64,000 bases of DNA from SGZJ01 sp949372955. Its GTDB lineage: Bacteria; Bacteroidota; Bacteroidia; Flavobacteriales; Flavobacteriaceae. The stretch spans positions 13,358 to 77,357 of the forward strand of contig CASIAX010000026.1 in assembly GCA_949372955.1 (NCBI GenBank), read 5' to 3'. The notes beneath the pieces were generated by a model. The model was not told the origin of the DNA. It searched no databases and worked only from the letters and a program-made list of their open reading frames with translations. How positions within the stretch are numbered: the stretch's first letter is position 1; each line of letters begins with the position of its first letter. The position numbers and the translations under genes are program-made. This document shows, one piece after another, positions 25,531 through 33,397 of the stretch.

Positions 25531-26580
25531 ATGAAACTATCCCACTTTCTATTTGAATTACCTCAAGATCGATTAGCTGAATATCCAGCTGAAAACAGAG
25601 ATGAATCAAAGTTGATGGTTCTTAACAGAAAAGAACAAACCATAGAACATAAATCATTTAAAGATATCATTGATTATTTTGATGAAGAGGATGTAATGGT
25701 TTTAAATAATACGAAGGTTTTTCCAGCTAGATTATATGGAAATAAAGAAAAAACTGGTGCAAGAATTGAAGTATTTCTTCTTAGAGAACTAAACTCGGAA
25801 CAAAGATTATGGGATGTATTAGTTGACCCGGCTAGAAAGATTAGAATTGGAAACAAACTATACTTTGGAGATGATGATACTTTAGTAGCTGAGGTAATAG
25901 ATAACACAACTTCAAGAGGTAGAACTTTAAGATTTTTATTTGATGGTGGTTACGATGAATTCAGAACTAAACTTACTGAATTAGGCCAGACTCCATTACC
26001 GAAGTATATTAATAGAGAAGTTGAAGCGGAGGATAAAGAAAGATATCAAACAATATTTGCTAAAAATGAAGGAGCTGTTGCAGCACCAACTGCAGGTTTA
26101 CACTTTTCTAGACATTTATTAAAACGTTTAGAAATTAAAGGTATTAATTTTGCTGAAATCACTTTACATGTTGGTCTGGGTACTTTTAACCCGGTAGAAG
26201 TAGAGGATTTATCCAAGCACAAAATGGACAGCGAAGAGATTGATGTTGATATAAATGCAACTACAATAATTAATAAAGCTTTAAAAGAAAAAAGAAGAAT
26301 CTGTGCTATAGGAACTACTTCAATGAGAGCAATTGAAAGCTCAGTATCATCAAGTGGAACCTTAAATGAATATACTGGATGGACTAATAAATTTATTTTT
26401 CCACCATATGAGTTTAGTATAGCAAACTGTATGGTTACGAATTTTCATATGCCAAAATCAACTTTAATGATGATGACATCTGCCTTTGCAGGTCATGATT
26501 TTATGTTACGAGCATATGAAGAAGCCATTAAAAAGAAATATAATTTCTTTAGTTATGGTGATGCAATGCTGATTATATAA
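25531..26580 (+). CDS. queA: S-adenosylmethionine:tRNA ribosyltransferase-isomerase
   Basis: QueA transfers the ribosyl part of SAM to 7-aminomethyl-7-deazaguanine in tRNA to make epoxyqueuosine. The 349-residue protein matches the family throughout: FELPQDRLAEYPAENRDESKLMVL, FPARLYGNKEKTGARIEVFLL, VAAPTAGLHFS, ITLHVGLGTFNPVEVEDL and the C-terminal TNFHMPKSTLMMMTSAFAG and FSYGDAMLI. It is followed by rlmN after 2 bases, giving a pair of RNA-modification genes in one transcript. Confidence 0.96.
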   Translation: MKLSHFLFELPQDRLAEYPAENRDESKLMVLNRKEQTIEHKSFKDIIDYFDEEDVMVLNNTKVFPARLYGNKEKTGARIEVFLLRELNSEQRLWDVLVDPARKIRIGNKLYFGDDDTLVAEVIDNTTSRGRTLRFLFDGGYDEFRTKLTELGQTPLPKYINREVEAEDKERYQTIFAKNEGAVAAPTAGLHFSRHLLKRLEIKGINFAEITLHVGLGTFNPVEVEDLSKHKMDSEEIDVDINATTIINKALKEKRRICAIGTTSMRAIESSVSSSGTLNEYTGWTNKFIFPPYEFSIANCMVTNFHMPKSTLMMMTSAFAGHDFMLRAYEEAIKKKYNFFSYGDAMLII

Positions 26581-26582
26581 CC

Positions 26583-27620
26583 ATGATTAAAAAAGACATT
26601 CGATCACTTTCCCTTGAAGATCTTAGGACTTTTTTTTTAGATAAAGGTTTTCAAGCATTTAGAGGTAATCAGGTCTATGAATGGTTGTGGAAAAAATCCC
26701 TGAAAGATATTGATCAAATGACAAATATCTCTAAAGACATTAGAGATATCCTCAAGTCTGAATTTGTGATTAATTATATTGAGATTGAATCGGTTCAAAA
26801 AAGCTCTGACGGAACCGTTAAAAATGCAATTAAGTTACATGATGGTTTAACCGTAGAGTCTGTTTTAATCCCTACAAAAACAAGAATGACCGCTTGTATA
26901 TCCTCTCAAGTTGGGTGTAGTTTAAATTGTAAATTCTGTGCAACTGCAAGGCTTAAAAGAATGAGGAATTTAAATCCTGATGAGATCTATGATCAGGTAG
27001 TAACTATTAATAGTCAATGTTTAGAATTTCACAACAAGCCTTTAACAAACATTGTATTTATGGGAATGGGAGAGCCATTAATGAATTACAATAATGTACT
27101 TAAAGCAATCGAAAAAATAACATCCCCTACCGGCTTAGGAATGTCTCCAAAAAGAATCGTTGTTTCGACATCTGGAGTTCCCAAATTGATAAAAAAAATG
27201 GCAGATGATAATGTGAAATTTAAGTTAGCAGTATCTCTTCATAGTGCTATTGACAAAACTAGGACCTCAATTATGCCTTTTAACGAGAAATTTACTTTAA
27301 CTGAACTTAGAAACTCACTTATATATTGGTATGAAAAGACCAAAAATAGAATTACCTATGAATATGTAGTTTGGGAAGGCATAAACGATAAAATTGAAGA
27401 TATAAACGCATTAGTAGAGTTTTGTAAATTCGCTCCAAGTAAAGTGAATTTAATTCAATATAACTCAATCGATGATCCTGATTTTATACAGGCCAAAAAT
27501 TCTGCTATTGATTTATATATGGACATTCTAGAGAAAAACAAGATAACTGTTACTTTTCGAAGATCTAGGGGTAAGGATATAGATGCAGCTTGTGGTCAGT
27601 TGGCCAATAAAAGTCAGTAA
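26583..27620 (+). CDS. rlmN: 23S rRNA (adenine-2503-C2) methyltransferase
   Basis: A radical-SAM enzyme that methylates A2503 of 23S rRNA and A37 of some tRNAs. The 345-residue protein has the [4Fe-4S] cysteines Cys112, Cys116 and Cys119 in GCSLNCKFCAT, the SAM-binding GMGEPLMNY, and the C-terminal methyl-carrying Cys337 in DAACGQL. An N-terminal accessory domain (RSLSLEDLRTFFLDKGFQAFRGNQVYEWLW) is intact. It is the last rightward gene before a convergent small ORF. Confidence 0.96.
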   Translation: MIKKDIRSLSLEDLRTFFLDKGFQAFRGNQVYEWLWKKSLKDIDQMTNISKDIRDILKSEFVINYIEIESVQKSSDGTVKNAIKLHDGLTVESVLIPTKTRMTACISSQVGCSLNCKFCATARLKRMRNLNPDEIYDQVVTINSQCLEFHNKPLTNIVFMGMGEPLMNYNNVLKAIEKITSPTGLGMSPKRIVVSTSGVPKLIKKMADDNVKFKLAVSLHSAIDKTRTSIMPFNEKFTLTELRNSLIYWYEKTKNRITYEYVVWEGINDKIEDINALVEFCKFAPSKVNLIQYNSIDDPDFIQAKNSAIDLYMDILEKNKITVTFRRSRGKDIDAACGQLANKSQ

Positions 27621-27637
27621 ATAAAATTTTAATAAGA

Positions 27638-27799
27638 TTAATTATTTCTGTTTTTCCACATATCAAACAAAGAAGAGGCAAGTAAGAATATTCCAATTAA
27701 CATTAATGGAACTAACAAATAAGAAGCTAGTGGAAAATACATATCAACTCCGATTGTTCCAAAAACTATTATAAGTCCAGCAAAATTTTTCTTATCCAC
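27638..27799 (-). CDS. Small hypothetical membrane protein (53 residues)
   Basis: A leftward ORF that ends at 27638 and is open back to a stop near 27841. The only usual start codon that gives a sizeable product is GTG at 27799-27797, for 53 residues; an ATG 19 codons later would give 34. Two hydrophobic segments are clear (AGLIIVFGTIGVDM and SYLLVPLMLIGIFLLASSLF), followed by a basic-aromatic tail (DMWKNRNN) that fits a cytoplasmic C-terminus. I recognise no family. The open frame continues upstream of the GTG with plausible residues, so it could also be the 3' remnant of a longer gene. It lies downstream of a terminator and would need its own promoter, which I do not see. Confidence 0.45.
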   Translation of the reverse strand: MDKKNFAGLIIVFGTIGVDMYFPLASYLLVPLMLIGIFLLASSLFDMWKNRNN

Positions 27800-27843
27800 A
27801 GTGCCAAGATATTTAAATATGGTTAGACTTAAAAAGAAACACT

Positions 27844-27882
27844 AAAAAAAAGCACCTTAAAATAGATTAAGGTGCTTTTTTT
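27844..27882. terminator. Bidirectional intrinsic terminator
   Basis: AGCACCTTAA (27851-27860) pairs perfectly with TTAAGGTGCT (27867-27876) around a 6-base loop. There is an A tract on the left and a T tract on the right, so it can stop transcription in both directions. It serves the leftward sorting-tail gene and any rightward readthrough from rlmN. Confidence 0.85.
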
Positions 27883-27901
27883 AGGTTATTTAATTGTGTA
27901 A

Positions 27902-29113
27902 TTATCTAACGATTAGTTTAGATGTTTTACTTTGACCTTCAACAGTTACTTTAATAAGGTACATTCCTGCACTTAATGAACTAACCTCTAAAGTATCAGC
28001 ACTTAATGATGTATTGATTAACCTCTTTCCAGTGATATCAAATACCTCAACATACTTAACTCCATTTATAGGTGTTTGTATTGTTACAAAGTTACCATTA
28101 ACTGGGTTAGGATAAATATTCATATCTAGTGATTGAGCATCGTTTAATCCTAAAGTTCCCTCTACAACAAATGAATCCATTTGCAGTACGAAAGCATCAG
28201 CAGTTACATAGTGTATTCCAACTCTTATAGTTTGACCATCATATGCACTTAAATCGTACTCATACTGAGTCCATTCTGTTGGAGCTTCTTCATATGAACC
28301 AGCTGAAATTACTGTAAAATCTGCAGGGTCTGTACTACTTCCAATAGCTATTTGAAATCTTTCTAATCCCCATTGATCAGTAAGTGATTTAGCCCAAAAG
28401 CTAAGTGATGGAGAACTAACTCCACTAATTGTAAATTCAGGACCTATCATCCAATCATCATTTAAAGTACTAGTTGCCGCAAAGAAATGTAAGCCTTGAT
28501 TTCCCTCATAAGAACTATAACCATTAATATCTGCACCCCCTACTGATGTTGCTTCATTATTATTCCAGATAATTCCAGATCCAAAATATGCTTCATTTGT
28601 AAAATCTACATCATTGGCTCCATAAACAGCACTACCATCATTGTCTATTGCTGTCCAGCCTTCAATATTGTCAATTGCAAATGGTGTATGGCATTCAAAG
28701 TTGTCTCTCCAAACAATTGGTAATTCATATTCGTCGGGACAATCGGCTCCACCTCCTCCAGCTGTTGTTTGCCATGGGTCAGGACCATCTCCATTTGCTG
28801 GATTATCTGTCCATTCACTAACTGTTCCATCAGAGCATACAGACCTAATTGTAAAGTAATATAAAGTTGATGACTCTAGTCCCGTTAGGGTAGCTGGAAA
28901 TTCATTAAATGTAAATGTACTTGCAGTACCATCACCAGGAGTAAAAGAACTCCCTAAATTATACTCAACTTCATAAGAAGCGACTGTTGAGAAGTTAGTT
29001 CCATCAAAGTTTGCACCGTCACTAGTCATATTCCATTCAGAAATGTCTGGTTGGGGACATTGACTAAATGCAAAAGTTGATATTAATAATAATAAAAATG
29101 TAATTTTTTTCAT
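27902..29113 (-). CDS. Secreted protein with type IX secretion C-terminal sorting domain
   Basis: A 403-residue exported protein. It has a signal peptide (MKKITFLLLLISTFAFSQ), a fibronectin type III-like domain at about 25-115 (VEYNLGSS, LTGLESSTLYYFTIRSVCSDGTVSEW), a Gly-rich linker, and a domain at about 140-310 resembling cleaved-adhesin/jelly-roll modules (ATSTLNDDWMIGPEFTISG, LSFWAKSL, RFQIAIGSS). A type A sorting tail occupies about 325-403 (MNIYPNPVNGNFVTIQ, VEVFDITGKRL, LSAGMYLIKV, TSKLIVR). The tail directs export by the type IX system whose core genes are at 57126-61833. Its ligand is unknown; an adhesin or surface-binding role is plausible. Confidence 0.9.
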   Translation of the reverse strand: MKKITFLLLLISTFAFSQCPQPDISEWNMTSDGANFDGTNFSTVASYEVEYNLGSSFTPGDGTASTFTFNEFPATLTGLESSTLYYFTIRSVCSDGTVSEWTDNPANGDGPDPWQTTAGGGGADCPDEYELPIVWRDNFECHTPFAIDNIEGWTAIDNDGSAVYGANDVDFTNEAYFGSGIIWNNNEATSVGGADINGYSSYEGNQGLHFFAATSTLNDDWMIGPEFTISGVSSPSLSFWAKSLTDQWGLERFQIAIGSSTDPADFTVISAGSYEEAPTEWTQYEYDLSAYDGQTIRVGIHYVTADAFVLQMDSFVVEGTLGLNDAQSLDMNIYPNPVNGNFVTIQTPINGVKYVEVFDITGKRLINTSLSADTLEVSSLSAGMYLIKVTVEGQSKTSKLIVR

Positions 29114-29143
29114 AACTATTTGATTATTCGTTGATTATATAAA

Positions 29144-29151
29144 CAAAAATA
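29144..29151 (-). promoter_or_regulatory. Promoter of the sorting-tail protein gene
   Basis: On the minus strand this reads TATTTTTG, an exact match to TAnnTTTG, 30 bases before the start codon at 29113. No -33 element was identified. Confidence 0.5.
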
Positions 29152-29292
29152 ATAAAAAAATTATAATTATAAATTTAATTATTAATTTTTAGCCTGTAAT
29201 AATTAGTTATAATCTTTTAATTATTGTTTTAGTAATTTTAATTAGTATTAATTTTAAAGGATATATCTTATATTTATTAAAAATTAAAAAAA

Positions 29293-31245
29293 GTGATTTC
29301 AAAGTCCACAATTGATAAAGTTTTTGAATCTTCCAGAGTAGAGGAAGTCATTGGAGACTTTGTACAATTAAAAAAATCTGGTTCTAATTTTAAAGGGCTA
29401 AGTCCTTTTAGCGAAGAAAGAACCCCGAGTTTTATGGTCTCACCAGTAAAACAAATATGGAAAGATTTTTCTAGTGGAAAAGGTGGTACTGCGATTACTT
29501 TTTTAATGGAACACGAGCACTTCACATATCCTGAAGCAATAAAATATTTAGCAAATAAATATAATATTGAAATTGAAGAAACTGAGCAGACAGATGAGCA
29601 AAAAATAGAATCAGATGAAAAAGAGAGCTTATTCTTAGTAAGTGAGTATGCAAATAAATTTTTTCAAAAGACTCTCAAAGAAACTGATGAAGGCAAGTCT
29701 ATTGGTTTGAGTTATTTTAAAGAAAGAGGATTTAGTGAAAAGATCATTAATACATTTCAGCTGGGTTATTGTAAAGATGAGTGGACTAGTTTTACTGACC
29801 AGGCTATTAAAGATAGTTATAAGATTGAATTTTTAGAAAAATCTGGTTTAACAATAGTTAAAGAGGATAAGAAATTTGATAGATTTAAGGGAAGAGTCAT
29901 CTTTCCTATATTAAGTATGTCAGGCAGAGTTTTAGGCTTTGGAGGAAGGACTTTAAAGTCTTCTAAATCTACTGCTAAATATCTTAACTCTCCAGAGAGT
30001 AAGATTTATTATAAAAGTAAAATATTATACGGTCTCTATCATGCTAAACAAGAAATTGCAAAGCAAGACAACTGTTTTTTAGTTGAGGGCTACACGGATG
30101 TAATGAGGATGTATGAAAGAGGTATTCATAATGTAGTTTCTTCTTCAGGAACGGCCTTGAGCTCAGATCAAATAAGACTTATTAACAGACTTACAAATAA
30201 TATAACTGTTGTTTTTGATGGCGATTCAGCTGGTTTAAATGCTGCTTTTAGAGGTATAGATATAATATTAGAGCAGGGGATGAATGTTAAAATCTGTAAT
30301 TTACCTGAGGGAGAAGATCCAGATAGCTTTGCGAAAGACAAAAATTTTGACGAGCTATCCTCTTATTTTTCAGAAAACTCAAAAGATTTTATTACTTACA
30401 AGGCTTCATTACTAATAGAAGGTGCTAAAAATGATCCAATAAAAAAAGCAGAAACTATTAGAGATATGGTTGCTAGTATTTCAAAAATCAGCGATCAAAT
30501 TAAAAAAGAAATCTACATCAAGGAATGTTCATCTATAATGGATATAAGTGAGGAGGTCCTTTACAGCACATTAGCTCAGATTTCAAAAAAACAAATTTCT
30601 AATTCAGCTAAATCTACTTTAAAACCAAATGATTCATTTACTGTAGTTAAAAATACAAATCAAAAGAAGAGTATAAATGTTTTATATGAGTTAGAGAGAA
30701 AAATTATTGAAATATTAATTTTATATGGTGATAAGACTGAAGATTTTGAAGATTTATTATTAAAAGAAAATGAAGCTGGAGAATTAATATTAGAACCAGT
30801 TGTTAAAACAACTAAAGTTTTCGAAAAAATATATTTAGATCTTCAAGAAGATGAGATGGAGTTTTCTAATGATGATTTTAAAAACATATATTATATTATA
30901 ATTGAAAATTTAAACAAAGGGTCAAATATTACAGTTGATATGTTCTCTAACAAAGTCCCGGTTAATATCGAGTTAGAAATAACAAATATATTAATGGGCG
31001 AAGAAAAATACAGACTACATGATTGGCAGAGAAATAATATATTCCCGAAAGATAAATCTAAAACTATAGCTCAGCTAGTTAATGATACAATCTTAAATTT
31101 AAGGTGTTTTTTAATCGATCAAAAAGTTAACGAATTTAAAAATAAAACTTTAGATAGTATTGATAACAAATCTATATTAGATGAGGTGTTAAATTATTCT
31201 AATCTAAAGATGCTTCTTTCTAGGAAATTAAAAAGAGTTATTTAA
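29293..31245 (+). CDS. dnaG: DNA primase with a degenerate zinc site
   Basis: DnaG makes RNA primers for replication. The 650-residue protein starts at a GTG (29293), which gives the expected N-terminus MISKSTIDKVFESSRVEEVIGDFVQLK. The TOPRIM core has the catalytic acidic motifs VEGYTDVM and FDGDSAG, and the RNA-polymerase domain has GRVIFPI and GFGGRTL. In the N-terminal CHC2 zinc-binding domain all four ligands of the E. coli type (Cys, His, Cys, Cys) are replaced: Ser37, Ser40, Asp58 and Ser61 in GLSPFSEERTPSF and WKDFSSGKGG. The fold seems retained without zinc. Its stop overlaps the convergent nadE stop by 4 bases. Confidence 0.95.
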   Translation: MISKSTIDKVFESSRVEEVIGDFVQLKKSGSNFKGLSPFSEERTPSFMVSPVKQIWKDFSSGKGGTAITFLMEHEHFTYPEAIKYLANKYNIEIEETEQTDEQKIESDEKESLFLVSEYANKFFQKTLKETDEGKSIGLSYFKERGFSEKIINTFQLGYCKDEWTSFTDQAIKDSYKIEFLEKSGLTIVKEDKKFDRFKGRVIFPILSMSGRVLGFGGRTLKSSKSTAKYLNSPESKIYYKSKILYGLYHAKQEIAKQDNCFLVEGYTDVMRMYERGIHNVVSSSGTALSSDQIRLINRLTNNITVVFDGDSAGLNAAFRGIDIILEQGMNVKICNLPEGEDPDSFAKDKNFDELSSYFSENSKDFITYKASLLIEGAKNDPIKKAETIRDMVASISKISDQIKKEIYIKECSSIMDISEEVLYSTLAQISKKQISNSAKSTLKPNDSFTVVKNTNQKKSINVLYELERKIIEILILYGDKTEDFEDLLLKENEAGELILEPVVKTTKVFEKIYLDLQEDEMEFSNDDFKNIYYIIIENLNKGSNITVDMFSNKVPVNIELEITNILMGEEKYRLHDWQRNNIFPKDKSKTIAQLVNDTILNLRCFLIDQKVNEFKNKTLDSIDNKSILDEVLNYSNLKMLLSRKLKRVI

Positions 31246-32039
31246 TTTTTCAATAGGCCATTTGGAATTTTACAAATTGGAATTGATTCCATTTTATGTT
31301 TATTCTTTGAATTAAAACTTCTATAAATATCAAGCACTTTTTCTTCTCTAGAGTTATATGTTAGCATGGGTTTATCATTACTATCTTCGACTCTCATAGC
31401 CCATTCTAATTCATCATATGTGGCGCCTATTTGTTCCTCATCTGACCTTGAGTCAGCATATAAGCCATCACTAGGCTTTGCTTGGATTATTGAGTCAGAC
31501 ACCTGTAAATATTTACCTAATTTAAAAACCTCTGATTTTAATAAATCTGCAATTGGACTTAAGTCAACTCCACCATCACCATATTTTGTATAAAATCCAA
31601 CTCCAAAATCTTCTACTTTATTTCCTGTGCCTACAACTAAATAATTATTAATACCTGCATAGTAGTAAAGAGTAGTCATTCTTAATCTTGCCCTTGAGTT
31701 AGCTAAAGCTAGGTCTTTTATATTATCATCTCCATCTGAGTCGACTTCATTATTAAAAGAATTAAATACAGAATTTAGATCTATTAATTTACTACTAACA
31801 TTTTCATACTTTAATTGAAGGTTTTGTATATGAACTTTAGATCTAGATACATGTTCATTGTTTTGCTTAATAGGCATTTCTAGGCATAACACTTTTAAGC
31901 CTGTTTCGGCGCATAAAGAAGATGTGACAGCAGAATCTATACCGCCAGATATTCCTACAACAAATCCGGACATTTTGTTCTTTAAAGCGTAACTTTTTAA
32001 CCAGTTCACTATAAATTCTGAAACTTTTTCTGTTTTCAT
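31242..32039 (-). CDS. nadE: NH3-dependent NAD synthetase
   Basis: It amidates nicotinic acid adenine dinucleotide to NAD with ATP and ammonia. The 265-residue protein has the N-type ATP pyrophosphatase P-loop SGGIDSAVTSS near residue 30. Other family segments are VGTGNKVEDFGVGFYTKYGDGGVDLSPI (shortened here) and KPSDGLYADSRSDEEQIGATYDELE. There is no glutaminase domain, so free ammonia is the expected nitrogen donor. It is divergent from gldB and convergent with dnaG. Confidence 0.94.
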   Translation of the reverse strand: MKTEKVSEFIVNWLKSYALKNKMSGFVVGISGGIDSAVTSSLCAETGLKVLCLEMPIKQNNEHVSRSKVHIQNLQLKYENVSSKLIDLNSVFNSFNNEVDSDGDDNIKDLALANSRARLRMTTLYYYAGINNYLVVGTGNKVEDFGVGFYTKYGDGGVDLSPIADLLKSEVFKLGKYLQVSDSIIQAKPSDGLYADSRSDEEQIGATYDELEWAMRVEDSNDKPMLTYNSREEKVLDIYRSFNSKNKHKMESIPICKIPNGLLKN

Positions 32040-32070
32040 AAATTATATATTATTTATGTAATAAGAACCT

Positions 32071-32078
32071 TACATTTG
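32071..32078 (+). promoter_or_regulatory. Promoter of gldB-gldC
   Basis: TACATTTG is an exact match to TAnnTTTG, 43 bases before the likely gldB start. It lies only 5 bases from an oppositely oriented box for nadE. Confidence 0.55.
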
Positions 32079-32083
32079 TATTA

Positions 32084-32091
32084 CAAAAGTA
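32084..32091 (-). promoter_or_regulatory. Promoter of nadE
   Basis: On the minus strand this reads TACTTTTG, an exact match to TAnnTTTG, 45 bases before the nadE start codon. The predicted start site would fall in or next to the gldB promoter box, so the two promoters face each other and overlap. Confidence 0.45.
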
Positions 32092-32120
32092 TATCAAATC
32101 ATTAATAAAAATTGTTATCT

Positions 32121-33068
32121 GTGCAAAAATTTTTATTTTTTTTAATTGTCATTTCTGCTCTTAGCTGTAATGATTCAAATAATCATGATATAGAAATCGA
32201 ATTAGAAAGATTTGAGGAGGTTTTTTTTACAAGTGATATTGATAACCTTAACAACGTGAAAAAGGATTTTCCCTTTTTATTTCCTACTCAATTTGAAAAT
32301 CAAATTTGGATAGACCGATTAACGGATACTATTCAAAATGAAATTTATAATGAAGTTAAGAAGTCCTTTTTTGATTTTTCAATTCAAAAAAATAGTCTTC
32401 AAGATTTTTATGGTAATTATTTAAAATATGATTCATCGTACCAAATACCTCGTATCATAACACTCACAACAGATGTTGATTTTAGAAAAAAAATAATCCT
32501 AACTGACTCTTTGCTATTGATTGGGCTAGATAATTATTTAGGAGAAAATCATTTTTTTTACTCCTCATTTCCAAAATATATTCAATCAACTTTTAATAAA
32601 GAGAATATTGTTATTGACATAGCTAAAGAGTACGCTAAAGAAGTAGTTATTAAAGAAAAAGTAGATAATTACACCTTTATTGAGAAAATTATAAATCAAG
32701 GCAAAATACTATATTTCACAAGTATTATGCTGCCCAAAGAAGAGCCTTCATCTATAATAGGTTATTCGAGCTTAGATTTCCAGTGGGCCTTAGAAAATGA
32801 AAAAGATATTTGGTCTAATTTTTCTGATAACAATTACCTGTTTAAGAGTGATAAAAATCTAGATACTAGATTTATTAAATTAGCACCTTTCTCTAAATTT
32901 TACCTTTCTATTGATAACCAATCTCCTAGTATGATAGGTAAATATATTGGCTGGCAAATCGTTAAATCTTTTATGAAAAATAATTCTTTAAGTCTTAATG
33001 ATTTAGTACAATCTAATCCAATGTATATCTATAATAATTCAAAATACAAACCTTATAACTATGAATGA
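32121..33068 (+). CDS. gldB: Gliding motility lipoprotein GldB
   Basis: GldB is a cell-envelope lipoprotein required for gliding in Flavobacterium johnsoniae and conserved across flavobacteria. The product is about 315 residues with a lipoprotein signal: a hydrophobic stretch (FLFFLIVISALS) before lipobox Cys16. The body contains family-like segments such as DIDNLNNVKKDFPFLFP near the start and GKYIGWQIVKSFM near the C-terminus. No ATG fits; GTG at 32121 gives a compact signal peptide, and TTG at 32112 is an alternative. The last 8 bases overlap gldC, the usual partner gene, and nadE is divergent. Confidence 0.85.
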   Translation: MQKFLFFLIVISALSCNDSNNHDIEIELERFEEVFFTSDIDNLNNVKKDFPFLFPTQFENQIWIDRLTDTIQNEIYNEVKKSFFDFSIQKNSLQDFYGNYLKYDSSYQIPRIITLTTDVDFRKKIILTDSLLLIGLDNYLGENHFFYSSFPKYIQSTFNKENIVIDIAKEYAKEVVIKEKVDNYTFIEKIINQGKILYFTSIMLPKEEPSSIIGYSSLDFQWALENEKDIWSNFSDNNYLFKSDKNLDTRFIKLAPFSKFYLSIDNQSPSMIGKYIGWQIVKSFMKNNSLSLNDLVQSNPMYIYNNSKYKPYNYE

Positions 33069-33396
33069 AAATAAATCCAAAATTGAAATCTCTGTTGATC
33101 TAGATAAAAATAAAATTCCAGAAAAAATCTTTTGGTCTGCAGAAGATGGTAATATCAAAAACCAAGAATCTAAAGCCATTTTTTTGTCTGTATGGGATTC
33201 AGAAAAAAAAGAAAGTTTACGAATAGATCTTTGGACTAAGGAAATGCCTTTAGATGAGATGAAAATTTTCTTTCATCAAACATTAGTAGCTATGAGTGAC
33301 ACCTTTAATAGAGCTACTCAAGATGAAAAGATGACAAATACTATGAAAGACTTTTGTGAATATTTCGCTGAAAAATTAAACTTAAAGCAAAGTTAA
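33061..33396 (+). CDS. gldC: Gliding motility protein GldC
   Basis: A 111-residue soluble protein. GldC is a small flavobacterial protein encoded next to GldB; in F. johnsoniae it is reported to affect gliding but to be less essential. Recognisable segments are KIEISVDLDKNKIPEKIFWSAED (at the N-terminus), KAIFLSVWDSEKKESLRIDLWTKEM and the C-terminal FCEYFAEKL. There is no signal peptide, so it is probably cytosolic. It overlaps gldB by 8 bases and ends 1 base before the convergent rodA stop, with no room for a terminator. Confidence 0.88.
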   Translation: MNENKSKIEISVDLDKNKIPEKIFWSAEDGNIKNQESKAIFLSVWDSEKKESLRIDLWTKEMPLDEMKIFFHQTLVAMSDTFNRATQDEKMTNTMKDFCEYFAEKLNLKQS

Positions 33397-33397
33397 A

